From NCBI RefSeq assembly GCF_900111985.1, contig NZ_FOKI01000017.1:1-64000 (forward strand): a DNA stretch of 64,000 nucleotides, in the 5' to 3' direction. Positions 54,233 through 62,897 of the stretch are shown one piece after another. This DNA comes from Clostridium frigidicarnis (GTDB lineage: Bacteria > Bacillota > Clostridia > Clostridiales > Clostridiaceae). Below the pieces are notes generated by a model that had not been told where the DNA came from, ran no database searches, and worked only from the letters and a program-made list of their open reading frames with translations. Within the stretch, counting starts at the first letter, position 1. The number at the start of each line of letters is the position of its first letter. The position numbers and the translations under genes were made by a program.

Positions 54233-55324
54233 ATGAAAAGTTATTATATTTTAGCTATTAATCCAGGATCAACATCTACAAAAATAGCCCTTTTCAAAAA
54301 TGAAGAGTGCATTGCTGTGGAAAATCTATCTCATAGTCCAGATGAAATCAAAAATTACGAGACTATATATGAACAAAAGGACATGAGAGCTAGGGTCGTT
54401 TTAGAGTGGTTGGAAACTCAAAACATAAGAAAAGAAGATCTTTCAGCTATAGTTGGGAGAGGTGGGCTTTTAAGACCTATGCCAGGAGGAACATATAAAG
54501 TTACGGATAAGATGATAGAAGATTTAAAGATAGGATACCAAGGACAGCATGCATCTAATTTAGGCGGAATTATATCTAAAGAAATTGCTGGAAAATTAAA
54601 TATACCAGCATTTATAGTAGATCCGGTTGCTGTAGATGAATTAGAAGATGTTGCTAGAATATCAGGACTTCCTCAAATACCTAGAAGATCCTTAGTACAT
54701 GCTTTGAATATAAAAGCTGTTACAAGAAGAATTTGTGTAGAATTAAACAAAGACTTTTACAACTCATCATATGTGGTTGCCCATCTTGGAGGAGGAATAT
54801 CAATTTCACCTGTTAAAAATGGAAGAATCATAGATACTAATGATGCAAATGAAGATGGCCCATTTTCACCAGAAAGAGCTGGTGGATTACCAGCTGGAGA
54901 TTTAGTTAATATGTGTTTTAGTAATAGATATAACCAAATAGAAATGAAGAAACTTATACTAGGACAAGCAGGGCTAGTTGGCTATTTAGGTACAAATGAT
55001 GGCAGAAAAGTAGATGAAATGATAAATAATGGTGATATAAAGGCTGAGTTAATATTAAAATCAATGGCCTATCAAATATCAAAAGAAATTGGGGCTATGG
55101 CAACAGTTCTGAATGGAGAAATAGATGCAATAATCTTAACTGGGGGATTAGCTTACAATAAAAGGCTCACTTCTTGGGTAAGTGAAAGGATTGGTTTTAT
55201 AGCACCAATCCAATTAGTACCAGGAGAAGATGAAATGCTAGCTTTAGCACAAGGAGCCTTAAGATGTGTTAATGGAAAAGAAAATGCAAAAATCTATGAA
55301 GACGAGGTGCAAATTAATGGTTAA
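54233..55324 (+). CDS. buk: Butyrate kinase, copy 1
   Basis: ASKHA-family acyl kinase that converts acyl phosphate plus ADP to a carboxylic acid plus ATP. The 363 residues start with [16 protein letters not shown], contain [55 protein letters not shown] and PGEDEMLALAQGALR, all butyrate-kinase type rather than acetate kinase. GGAGGAGC precedes the ATG. The 3' end overlaps the ptb start by eight bases. It is about as long as copy 2 and clearly its paralogue, but diverged throughout. Confidence 0.93.
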   Translation: MKSYYILAINPGSTSTKIALFKNEECIAVENLSHSPDEIKNYETIYEQKDMRARVVLEWLETQNIRKEDLSAIVGRGGLLRPMPGGTYKVTDKMIEDLKIGYQGQHASNLGGIISKEIAGKLNIPAFIVDPVAVDELEDVARISGLPQIPRRSLVHALNIKAVTRRICVELNKDFYNSSYVVAHLGGGISISPVKNGRIIDTNDANEDGPFSPERAGGLPAGDLVNMCFSNRYNQIEMKKLILGQAGLVGYLGTNDGRKVDEMINNGDIKAELILKSMAYQISKEIGAMATVLNGEIDAIILTGGLAYNKRLTSWVSERIGFIAPIQLVPGEDEMLALAQGALRCVNGKENAKIYEDEVQING

Positions 55325-56222
55325 AAATTTTGAAGAAGTATTAAAAAAGGTTAAATCATTTGAAATGAAAAAGGTAGCTGTAGCAGTTGCTCAAGATGAG
55401 CCTGTATTACATGCAATAATGGAGTGTAAAAAGAATGGGATTGCTGATGCTATTCTTGTTGGGGATGAAAAAGAGATAAAAGAAATAGCAGCTAAAATAG
55501 ATATGGACTTATCAGGCTATGAGATAATTCATGAAGCTGATGCACGTAAAGCTGCATTAAAAGCTGTAGAACTTGTATCACAAGGAAAAGCAGACATGGT
55601 AATGAAGGGCTTAGTTGATACAGCTAATTTTTTAAGAGCTGTTTTAAACAAAGAGGTTGGATTAAGAGCTGGAAAACTAATGTCTCATGTTGGTGTATTT
55701 GAAATTCCAGGAATAGATAGATTAATATTTATGACAGATGCTGCTTTTAATATGTATCCAGATTTAAAAGCAAAAATTGAGATATTGAATAATTCAGTTT
55801 CTGTTGCAAAAGCTGTTGGAATAGATTGTCCTAAGGTAGCACCTATATGTGCAGTTGAAGTTGTAAATCCGGATATGCCGTCAACATTAGATGCAGCTAT
55901 GCTTTCAAAAATGAATGAAAGAGGACAAATAAAAGGATGTATAGTTGATGGACCTTTAGCATTAGATAATGCATTATCAGAGGAAGCTGCAGCTCATAAA
56001 AAAATATCTGGACCAGTTGCAGGTAAAGCTGACATAATGTTGCTTCCAAATATAGATGCTGCAAACGTTATGTACAAAACATTAACGTATACTACTAATT
56101 CAAATAATGGTGGATTGTTAGTTGGAACTAAAGCTCCAGTTATAGTAACATCTAGAGCAGATAGTTTCCAAACAAAAGTTAATTCAATAGCTTTAGCTGC
56201 ATTAGTAGCTAACTGCAAATAA
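55317..56222 (+). CDS. ptb: Phosphate butyryltransferase
   Basis: Exchanges CoA of butyryl-CoA (or branched acyl-CoA) for phosphate. The 301 residues begin MVKNFEEVLKKVKSFEMKKVAVAVAQDE, and contain DMVMKGLVDTANFLRAVLNKEVGLR and LMSHVGVFE, then the substrate-site ITDAAFN-like FMTDAAFNMYPDLKAK and APVIVTSRADS. ATG at 55317 is chosen because GACGAGGTG lies upstream and family members start there. It lies between two kinase genes. Confidence 0.93.
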   Translation: MVKNFEEVLKKVKSFEMKKVAVAVAQDEPVLHAIMECKKNGIADAILVGDEKEIKEIAAKIDMDLSGYEIIHEADARKAALKAVELVSQGKADMVMKGLVDTANFLRAVLNKEVGLRAGKLMSHVGVFEIPGIDRLIFMTDAAFNMYPDLKAKIEILNNSVSVAKAVGIDCPKVAPICAVEVVNPDMPSTLDAAMLSKMNERGQIKGCIVDGPLALDNALSEEAAAHKKISGPVAGKADIMLLPNIDAANVMYKTLTYTTNSNNGGLLVGTKAPVIVTSRADSFQTKVNSIALAALVANCK

Positions 56223-56246
56223 TATATAAAATAGGGGGATTAAAAA

Positions 56247-57317
56247 ATGAGCTTTAAACTGTTAATAATAAACCCAGGTTCAACATCTACAAAAATAGGT
56301 GTTTATGAAGATGAAAATCCTGTATTAGTTGAAACTTTAAGACATTCATCTGAGGAAATTGAAAAATATGAAAGTATCTTCGATCAGTTTTCTTTTAGAA
56401 AAGAAGTTATATTAAATGTTTTAAAAGAAAAGAATTTTGATATAAAGGAATTAAATGCAATAGTTGGTAGAGGTGGTCTTTTAAAACCTATTGAAGGTGG
56501 AACATATGCTGTTAATGAAACAATGTTAGAAGATTTAAAAGTTGGTGTTCAAGGACAACATGCATCTAACTTAGGTGGAATAATAGCTAATGAAATAGGA
56601 AAGGAACTTAATATACCAGCATTTATAGTAGATCCAGTAGTTGTTGATGAAATGACTGATGTTGCAAGAATATCAGGTATGCCTGAGATTGAAAGGAAAA
56701 GCATATTTCATGCATTGAATCAAAAAGCTGTTGCTAAAAGATATGCTAAGGAAAATGGAAAAAAATATGAAGATATAAATGTTATAGTAGCACATATGGG
56801 TGGGGGAGTTTCAGTTGGAGCTCATGAAAATGGAAAGATTGTTGATGTAAATAATGCTCTAGATGGAGATGGTCCTTTTTCACCAGAAAGATCAGGTGGA
56901 ATACCAGCAGGAGATTTAGTTAAACTTTGTTTTAGTGGAAAGTACACTCATGATCAAATTAAGAAATTGATAAATGGAAAAGGTGGCTTTGTAGCATACT
57001 TAAACACTAATAATGCTAAGGAAGTTGGAGATAAGGCACTTGAAGGAGATAAAGAGTGTAAATTAATATTTGAAGCAATGGGATATCAAACTGCAAAAGA
57101 GATTGGTAAAGCAGCAGCAGTACTTGCAGGAAAGGTTGATGCTATAATCCTAACTGGTGGAATTGCATATTCTAAAGCTATGGTAAATTACATAACTGAA
57201 AGAGTTAAATTTATCAGCGATGTTGTTGTATATCCAGGAGAAGATGAACTTCTTGCATTAGCAGAAGGTGCTTTAAGAGTTCTTAATGGAGAAGAGACTG
57301 CAAGAGAATATAAATAA
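56247..57317 (+). CDS. buk: Butyrate kinase, copy 2
   Basis: Second butyrate-kinase family gene behind ptb, in the position usual for buk. The 356 residues show [72 protein letters not shown] and [24 protein letters not shown] precedes the ATG. It ends at a strong terminator. Possible division of labour with copy 1 is between straight-chain and branched acids, or by growth phase; the sequence does not decide. Confidence 0.93.
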   Translation: MSFKLLIINPGSTSTKIGVYEDENPVLVETLRHSSEEIEKYESIFDQFSFRKEVILNVLKEKNFDIKELNAIVGRGGLLKPIEGGTYAVNETMLEDLKVGVQGQHASNLGGIIANEIGKELNIPAFIVDPVVVDEMTDVARISGMPEIERKSIFHALNQKAVAKRYAKENGKKYEDINVIVAHMGGGVSVGAHENGKIVDVNNALDGDGPFSPERSGGIPAGDLVKLCFSGKYTHDQIKKLINGKGGFVAYLNTNNAKEVGDKALEGDKECKLIFEAMGYQTAKEIGKAAAVLAGKVDAIILTGGIAYSKAMVNYITERVKFISDVVVYPGEDELLALAEGALRVLNGEETAREYK

Positions 57318-57328
57318 TTAAAATTATT

Positions 57329-57369
57329 AACCGTATTTAAGAAATAAAAAAATCTTAAATACGGTTTTT
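57329..57369 (+). terminator. Rho-independent terminator after buk-ptb-buk
   Basis: AACCGTATTTAAGA and TCTTAAATACGGTT form a perfect 14-bp stem, followed by TTTC. Strong terminator. Confidence 0.88.
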
Positions 57370-57426
57370 CTTATATAAAAAAACATAGATATTTCAGAAG
57401 ATTTAAGAGAATTTGTCGCAATAGAT

Positions 57427-57450
57427 TGTGAAATAAAAAACGTTTTCACA
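57427..57450 (+). promoter_or_regulatory. Inverted repeat upstream of the ATPase gene
   Basis: TGTGAAA (57427-57433) and TTTCACA (57444-57450) are separated by ten bases. It could be a regulator site for the ATPase or oxidoreductase genes; the spacing fits neither the CRP nor the FNR consensus. Confidence 0.3.
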
Positions 57451-57598
57451 GTTTATTAAAATTTTAATATAGAAGCGTTAAAAAAGTTAATTAAATAATT
57501 AAAAAAATATGATATTTTACCTTTCAAAAAGCAGTGAGTATGATATATAATTAAACTGTAAATACTAAAAAAATTACATTTGTTGGAAGGAGTAATTT

Positions 57599-58264
57599 AT
57601 GAGTAGAATAAGGATTTTTGCAGGACACTTTGGAAGTGGAAAAACTGAAATAGCTATAAATTATGCTCTAAAACTTGCAGAGCAAGGAAAAAAAGTAACA
57701 TTAGTAGATATAGATATAGTTAATCCTTATTTCTGTGTTAGAGGATTAAAAGATGAGATAGAAGATCATGGTGTGAAAGTAATAGCTGCTAATCCTCATT
57801 GGTCTAATGCAGAACTTATGGTTGTTCCACCAGAAGTTGTCTCAATTTTCAATGATCAATCTCAAGAGGTTGTTATTGATATAGGTGGAGATGATATGGG
57901 AGCAGTGGTTTTAGGACAATATAATAAGTATTTTAATGAAGAACCATATGACATGTACTTTGTAGTTAACACCACAAGACCATTTACTGCAGATAAATTA
58001 GGTATAGAGGAGTATATTCATTCTATTGAGCATTCATCAAGACTTAAAGTTAATGGATTTATATCAAATACAAATTTATCTTATGAAACAACTTTAGATC
58101 ACGTATTAAAAGGTGATGTTGAGGTTCAGGGATTATCTAAAAAATTTAACATACCTTATAAATATACGGTATGTAAAAAAGAGTTAGTTGATGAAGTAAA
58201 AGGTAAGGTTCATGGAGAAGAAGTATTTGGAATAGATATTTTTATGAGACCACCATGGAGATAA
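57599..58264 (+). CDS. ParA/MinD-type P-loop ATPase of unknown target
   Basis: A 221-residue P-loop protein of the CobQ/MinD/ParA superfamily. The phosphate loop FAGHFGSGKTEIA lies at 7-19, a switch-like DIDIVNPYF at 37-45, and VIDIGGDDMGAVVLGQY at about 91-107. It lacks a membrane-targeting helix and DNA-binding part, so partitioning or division roles are unlikely. It stands just upstream of the four oxidoreductase genes (gap 115 bases), and may help assemble or supply that complex. Function is not established. GGAAGGAG precedes the ATG. Confidence 0.7.
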   Translation: MSRIRIFAGHFGSGKTEIAINYALKLAEQGKKVTLVDIDIVNPYFCVRGLKDEIEDHGVKVIAANPHWSNAELMVVPPEVVSIFNDQSQEVVIDIGGDDMGAVVLGQYNKYFNEEPYDMYFVVNTTRPFTADKLGIEEYIHSIEHSSRLKVNGFISNTNLSYETTLDHVLKGDVEVQGLSKKFNIPYKYTVCKKELVDEVKGKVHGEEVFGIDIFMRPPWR

Positions 58265-58379
58265 TAATTTTCTAAGTAGGAGAAATCCTCTGGAAAAATT
58301 TTATAAATAATAAAATAAAGACCCACTTAAATATGATATAGTGGTTCTGTAATCGTTTTATAGGGAGGATGTGTAATAT

Positions 58380-58589
58380 ATGGCTAAAGTTACCTTTAGA
58401 GAAGAAAGATGTAAGGGTTGTGGACAATGTATAATAGCCTGTCCAAAGAAAATAATAACCTTTGCTAAGGGATTGAACGAAAAAGGATATCATCCAGCAA
58501 CAGTTACAGATGAGAAGATGAGTGAATGTATAGGTTGTGCATCTTGTGGAAGAATGTGCCCAGATTTAGTTATAACAGTTGAGAAATAA
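58380..58589 (+). CDS. 2-oxoacid:ferredoxin oxidoreductase, ferredoxin-like delta subunit
   Basis: A 69-residue 2[4Fe-4S] protein. Two clusters are formed by CKGCGQCIIACPKK (near 12-24) and CIGCASCGRMCPD (near 50-62), each CxxCxxCxxxC. It begins the four-gene oxidoreductase cluster and passes electrons from the thiamine site to soluble ferredoxin. GGGAGGAT precedes the ATG. Confidence 0.9.
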   Translation: MAKVTFREERCKGCGQCIIACPKKIITFAKGLNEKGYHPATVTDEKMSECIGCASCGRMCPDLVITVEK

Positions 58590-58610
58590 TCTTAGAAGGG
58601 AGAGATAAAA

Positions 58611-59684
58611 ATGGGAGATAAGGTTTTAATGAAAGGAACCGAAGCTATAGGTGAGGCAGCCGTTAAAGCGGGCTGTAAATGTTTCTTCGGATATCCAATA
58701 ACACCACAAACAGAAGTAGCGGCATACTTATCAAAAAGAATGCCAAAAATAAATAGAGTATTTTTACAAGCAGAAAGTGAAATAGCAGCTGTGAATATGG
58801 TTTATGGAGCAGCTGGTACAGGCGTTAGATGTATGACATCATCATCATCACCTGGAATAAGCTTAAAAGCAGAAGGAATATCTTATATAGCAGGAGCAGA
58901 ACTTCCTTGTGTTATAATCAACATAGTTAGAGGAGGCCCTGGTCTTGGTGGAATTCAACCAGCTCAATCAGATTACTTCCAAGCAACAAAGGGAGGAGCT
59001 CATGGAGATTTTAATATGCCAGTATATGCACCAGCATCAATACAAGAAATGGCAGATATAATCCAAGAAGCTTTTGATGTAGCTGATATATATAGAACTC
59101 CTGTAATGGTTATGGGAGATGGAATGCTTGGACAAATGATGGAACCAGTTGAGTTTAGAGATGTACAAGCTAGAGAATTACCAGAGAAAGCTTCTTGGGC
59201 TGCTAATGGTCTACATGGAAGAAAACAACATAATGTAATAAATTCTTTGTTTTTGAAACCAGAAGAGTTAGAATTGCATAATGAAAAATTACAAGCTAAA
59301 TATGCTGAGATAAAGAAGACTGAAGTTAAATATGAAGTGTTTAACTGCGAAGAAGAGTGTGACTTAATAATGGTTGCTTACGGAACAACTTCAAGAATAT
59401 GCAAAAATGTTATAAAGCTTGCTGCTAAAGAAGGAATAAAATTAGGATTAGTAAGACCTATAACATTATGGCCATTCCCACAAGAAGCATTTGATAAAAC
59501 TATTGATAAAACAAAACACGGATATTTATCAGTAGAAATGAGTTGTGGACAAATGGTTGAAGATGTAAGACTTTCTGTAAATGGAAAAAAACCTGTAGGT
59601 TTTTACGGAAGATCAGGTGGTATGGTTCCAACACCAGCAGAAATCTTAGATAAAGTTAAGGAAATAGTAGGAGGTGCTAAATAA
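58611..59684 (+). CDS. vorB: 2-oxoacid:ferredoxin oxidoreductase alpha subunit (VorB/KorA type)
   Basis: Core subunit of a ferredoxin-linked 2-oxoacid dehydrogenase. The 357 residues include CKCFFGYPITPQTEVAAYL, FLQAESEIAAVNMVYGAAGTG, MTSSSSPGISLKAEGISYIAGAELP, and RGGPGLGGIQPAQSDYFQ. These are typical of the branched-chain (Vor) or 2-oxoglutarate (Kor) alpha subunits. The neighbouring ptb/buk genes favour a branched-chain substrate, which is inference. GGGAGAG precedes the ATG; the stop overlaps the next start by one base. Confidence 0.88.
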   Translation: MGDKVLMKGTEAIGEAAVKAGCKCFFGYPITPQTEVAAYLSKRMPKINRVFLQAESEIAAVNMVYGAAGTGVRCMTSSSSPGISLKAEGISYIAGAELPCVIINIVRGGPGLGGIQPAQSDYFQATKGGAHGDFNMPVYAPASIQEMADIIQEAFDVADIYRTPVMVMGDGMLGQMMEPVEFRDVQARELPEKASWAANGLHGRKQHNVINSLFLKPEELELHNEKLQAKYAEIKKTEVKYEVFNCEEECDLIMVAYGTTSRICKNVIKLAAKEGIKLGLVRPITLWPFPQEAFDKTIDKTKHGYLSVEMSCGQMVEDVRLSVNGKKPVGFYGRSGGMVPTPAEILDKVKEIVGGAK

Positions 59685-60433
59685 TGGCTATCGTATTTGA
59701 ACCAACTAAAGCGATACTTGATAAGCCAACTCACTACTGTCCAGGATGTACTCATGGTACAATTCATAGATTAGTGGGAGAGGTTTTAGACGAATTAGAT
59801 GTTGTTGATAAAACTATAGGAGTTGCTCCTGTTGGATGTTCAGTACTTGCTTATGAGTATTTTGCATGTGATATGTTTGAAGCAGCTCATGGTAGAGCAC
59901 CTGCTGTTGCTACAGGAATAAAAAGATCTAATCCAGATTCAGTTGTATTCACATATCAAGGAGATGGAGACTTAGCTGCTATAGGTACAGCAGAAATAGT
60001 TCATGCTGCTACAAGAGGAGAAAACATAGTAACTATCTTCGTAAACAACTGTATTTATGGAATGACAGGTGGTCAAATGGCTCCAACTACATTACCAGGA
60101 CAAGTTACAGAAACTACTCCATATGGAAGAGATGTTAAGGTACAAGGACATCCAATAAGAGTATCAGAAATGATATCAACTTTAGATGGTGCCTGTTATG
60201 TGGAAAGAGTATCAGTTGATAGTGTTCCAAATGTAATAAAAGCTAAAAAGGCTATTAAGAAAGCTTTTGAAAATGCTATAGCTGGAAAAGGATTCTCTTT
60301 AGTAGAGGTATTATCAATATGCCCAACTAACTGGGGATTAAATACACAAGAGTCCTTACAGTGGTTAAGAGACAATATGATGCCTCATTATCCACTTGGA
60401 GTTAAAAAGGACACAACTGGGGAGGTGAAATAG
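59684..60433 (+). CDS. 2-oxoacid:ferredoxin oxidoreductase beta subunit (thiamine-binding)
   Basis: Thiamine pyrophosphate subunit of the complex. The 249 residues begin with CPGCTHGTIHRLV, then VAPVGCSVLAYEYF, the thiamine-magnesium motif GDGDLAAIG with NN in IFVNNCIYGMTGGQMAPTT. There is no iron-sulfur domain, which is supplied by the separate delta subunit. It overlaps the alpha gene by one base (TAATG) and is followed after one base by the gamma gene. Confidence 0.9.
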   Translation: MAIVFEPTKAILDKPTHYCPGCTHGTIHRLVGEVLDELDVVDKTIGVAPVGCSVLAYEYFACDMFEAAHGRAPAVATGIKRSNPDSVVFTYQGDGDLAAIGTAEIVHAATRGENIVTIFVNNCIYGMTGGQMAPTTLPGQVTETTPYGRDVKVQGHPIRVSEMISTLDGACYVERVSVDSVPNVIKAKKAIKKAFENAIAGKGFSLVEVLSICPTNWGLNTQESLQWLRDNMMPHYPLGVKKDTTGEVK

Positions 60434-60434
60434 T

Positions 60435-60965
60435 ATGGCAACTCAAGAAATGTTATTTGCAGGTTTTGGGGGACAAGGTATACTTTCAATGGCTAAATTC
60501 TTAGCTTATGCAGGAATGGATGCTAATATGAGTGTTTCATGGTTACCATCATATGGTCCAGAAATGAGAGGAGGTACTGCAAACTGTTCAGTTATACTAA
60601 CAGATGATTCAGTTGGATCTCCAATAGTTATAACTCCAGATTCATTAATAGTAATGAACAGACCTTCTTTAGATAAATTTGAAGATACTATAAAGAAAAA
60701 TGGATTATTAATAATGGATTGTGACTTAGTTACAAGAGATCCACAAAGAACAGATGTTGAGATTCTAAAAATACCAGCTCAAACAGAGGCTACAAAACTT
60801 GGATCACCAAAAATAGCAAACATGGTTCTTTTAGGAGCATTGGTTGCTAAAACTAAAATTGTAGATATGGAAGTATTATTAGGAGCGCTTAAGGCTCATG
60901 GAAAAGAAAAGTTCTATGAATTAAATAAGACAGCTTTAGAAGTTGGAGCTTCTTACGTAAAATAA
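60435..60965 (+). CDS. 2-oxoacid:ferredoxin oxidoreductase gamma subunit
   Basis: Gamma subunit that binds CoA-related parts of the substrate. The 176 residues show the diagnostic MLFAGFGGQGILSMAKFLAYAGM near the N terminus, SWLPSYGPEMRGGTANCSVILTDD, and GSPKIANMVLLGALVAKT. It closes the cluster in the order delta-alpha-beta-gamma. GGGGAGGTG precedes the ATG, overlapping the end of the beta gene. A terminator follows. Confidence 0.9.
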   Translation: MATQEMLFAGFGGQGILSMAKFLAYAGMDANMSVSWLPSYGPEMRGGTANCSVILTDDSVGSPIVITPDSLIVMNRPSLDKFEDTIKKNGLLIMDCDLVTRDPQRTDVEILKIPAQTEATKLGSPKIANMVLLGALVAKTKIVDMEVLLGALKAHGKEKFYELNKTALEVGASYVK

Positions 60966-60973
60966 TATATAAT

Positions 60974-61013
60974 AAGGGATAGATGATAAATTTTTATTGT
61001 TTATCCCTTTTTT
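60974..61013 (+). terminator. Rho-independent terminator after the oxidoreductase genes
   Basis: AAGGGATA pairs with TATCCCTT across a 24-base AT-rich interior, and T-rich sequence follows. Confidence 0.75.
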
Positions 61014-61057
61014 ATGTGTTAATAACTATAATTATGATAGTTAAAAATGTTTTAATT

Positions 61058-61081
61058 AGTGACAAGTTGTAACTTGTCACT
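61058..61081. repeat. Small inverted repeat, short copy
   Basis: AGTGACAAGTT-GT-AACTTGTCACT is a perfect 11-2-11 inverted repeat, followed by CTCAAAAAT. It shares its ends and flank with the longer copy at 40148-40203 and could be a deletion form of the same dispersed element. Confidence 0.5.
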
Positions 61082-61274
61082 CTCAAAAATATCGGACAGT
61101 TTAATTTAAAATTGATTTATGTGGATAAGTATTGGTGTTTAAAGCATAAAAAAATAATTGTACACAATTTTATAAAAACAATCCACAGAATTTTATTTTA
61201 ATTTTTAAAATTGTGAATACATTTTTTATATTAGACGATAATTTAAATAAAGTAATCTTAATGGAGGTATTTAC

Positions 61275-62123
61275 ATGAGGACAAGTTGTAAGAGTAAAAA
61301 TAACTTAACTAAGATAGATGAGATGGTAGGATTAGATAGTGTTTTTCAAGTTTTGGAGTATGATGAGCTAAGAGGTGGAAAGAGTATAGATACAGCATTT
61401 TCTTTATCAATTATGAAAGATGCACATATTAGACTTAGACAAGTGAGGATATTTATAAAGGATGCGGCAGTTAGATTAGAGTCTGGAGCGCTTCAGTTTA
61501 TGAAGGGTGATATAACAATTGATAGTAAGCTTGGTGGAATATTAGGTATGGGGAAAAAGATTTTATCTAAGACATTAACCAATGAAACTGCATTTAAACC
61601 ATTATATTATGGAACAGGAGAAATATTTTTAGAACCATCATTTGGGCATTATTCTTTAATTGAGTTAGAAGATGAGGATATAATTGTTGATGATGGATTG
61701 TTTTATGCATGTGAGGAAGGTGTGCAGGTTGGCGTTGCAGCACAAAAAACTTTATCATCAGCATTTTTTGGTAAAGAAGGACTGTTTCAAACTAAACTAA
61801 GTGGAAGTGGTATAGCGGTACTTGAATTGCCAGTTCCAGAAAGTGAAGTTATAAAGGTAAAACTTATTAATGAGACATTAAAGATAGATGGAAATTTTGC
61901 AATATTAAGAAGTGGAAGAATAGAATTTTCAGTTGAAAAATCTGCAAAAACATTAATAGGAAGTGGTACAAGTGGAGAAGGCTTTTTAAATGTTTTTAGA
62001 GGAACTGGGGAAGTTTGGATTATACCAACATCACATATATATGATGAAATAAAAAATATGAATATGAGAGAGCTTACTAATCCAAGTGGAGGAATGAATA
62101 CACAACAAGGAAATGAAAGTTAA
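61275..62123 (+). CDS. AIM24-family protein
   Basis: A 282-residue protein of the AIM24/TIGR00266 beta-sandwich family, related to a yeast mitochondrial membrane-organisation factor; the bacterial role is unknown. After about 20 variable residues it shows repeated beta-strand blocks, with AVRLESGALQFMKGDITIDSK, KPLYYGTGEIFLEPSFGHYSLIEL, GKEGLFQTKLSGSGIAVLELP and FLNVFRGTGEVWIIPT. The terminal TSHIYDEIKNMN extends slightly past the fold. No signal peptide. GGAGG precedes the ATG by seven bases. No operon partner on either side. Confidence 0.75.
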   Translation: MRTSCKSKNNLTKIDEMVGLDSVFQVLEYDELRGGKSIDTAFSLSIMKDAHIRLRQVRIFIKDAAVRLESGALQFMKGDITIDSKLGGILGMGKKILSKTLTNETAFKPLYYGTGEIFLEPSFGHYSLIELEDEDIIVDDGLFYACEEGVQVGVAAQKTLSSAFFGKEGLFQTKLSGSGIAVLELPVPESEVIKVKLINETLKIDGNFAILRSGRIEFSVEKSAKTLIGSGTSGEGFLNVFRGTGEVWIIPTSHIYDEIKNMNMRELTNPSGGMNTQQGNES

Positions 62124-62147
62124 AAAATATAACAACATATATTTTTT
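62122..62147 (+). terminator. Terminator after the AIM24 gene
   Basis: AAAAAATATA and TATATTTTTT form an all-A/T stem around six bases. The stop codon lies at its start. A second hairpin follows at 62180-62228. Confidence 0.5.
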
Positions 62148-62179
62148 AACATATAGTAATTATAGAGTAAGGTATCTTC

Positions 62180-62228
62180 AAAAAATAATAGATTAATATT
62201 TTTGGAATCTGTGGACTATTATTTTTTT
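62180..62228 (+). terminator. Second hairpin with T-run
   Basis: AAAAAATAATAG (62180-62191) pairs with CTATTATTTTTT (62216-62227), with AGATT/AATCT inside. T-run on the 3' side. Probably a tandem terminator before the next gene. Confidence 0.6.
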
Positions 62229-62258
62229 ATGCCTAAATAATAATATGGGGATAGAACT

Positions 62259-62795
62259 ATGGAACAAATAATAAATGAATATGAGGATAAGAAAAAGTAT
62301 GAAAAAATATTAAAGTTATTACCATATGTTGAAGGGCCATTAAAAAAATCCATGAAAAAGACTTATGATGAAAAACAAAGAGAGCTAATATTAATTGATA
62401 CCAGGGAAGAGTTTAGGAAAATACTTAATAGCATGCCTATATTTCAAAGTGGATATAATAGAAATGCTATAGGAACAGCCTATGCTATAGCGTTTTTAAA
62501 GATAAGTAAAAAATATATATGTAACCAAGATATTGCATGGAATATTTTGCTAGATGCTATTGATTCGGGAGTAGAAATGATTCCTATATTTATTATGAAA
62601 AGACATTTAGATGAATCAGAAATAAATCTTTTAAAAAACATAAAAAACAAGGGGATAAGAAGTTCATTAAAGAATTTGAAATCTAATCCTTTAGAAATAA
62701 AAGTTAAAATAAAGAAAGAAATAATAAACACATTAATGATGAAAGAAAATGCAAAAGAGTTTCATATGTATCTAGAATTATTTGCTTTTGTTTAA
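62259..62795 (+). CDS. Hypothetical protein
   Basis: A 178-residue protein I do not recognise. It is lysine/isoleucine-rich, with no signal peptide, no membrane segment and no metal or nucleotide motif. Predicted mostly helical, with two charged ends (KKYEKILKLLPYVEG, and VKIKKEIINTLMMKENAKEFHMYLELF). A weak ribosome binding site (GGGGATAG) precedes the ATG. It lies alone between the AIM24 gene and the thrS leader. Confidence 0.6.
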   Translation: MEQIINEYEDKKKYEKILKLLPYVEGPLKKSMKKTYDEKQRELILIDTREEFRKILNSMPIFQSGYNRNAIGTAYAIAFLKISKKYICNQDIAWNILLDAIDSGVEMIPIFIMKRHLDESEINLLKNIKNKGIRSSLKNLKSNPLEIKVKIKKEIINTLMMKENAKEFHMYLELFAFV

Positions 62796-62862
62796 GGCAC
62801 ATGACACAAAATAGACTAGCATACTGACTTGTTGTTTTTTGAATGTGCCTAAAATAAAAAAC

Positions 62863-62891
62863 TTCACATAAGTAAAAAAAAAGTGTATAAT
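62863..62891 (+). promoter_or_regulatory. Promoter of thrS
   Basis: TTCACA (62863-62868) and a perfect TATAAT (62886-62891) with a 17-base spacer. Transcription would start near 62898, at the beginning of the T-box leader. Confidence 0.7.
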
Positions 62892-62897
62892 GTGTAT

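Noticed and set aside
58262-58305. A terminator after the ParA-like ATPase gene
   Set aside because: Only a loose AATTTTC...GAAAAATT pairing around a 4-bp AGGA/TCCT stem. Too weak to call, so the ATPase and oxidoreductase genes may be cotranscribed.
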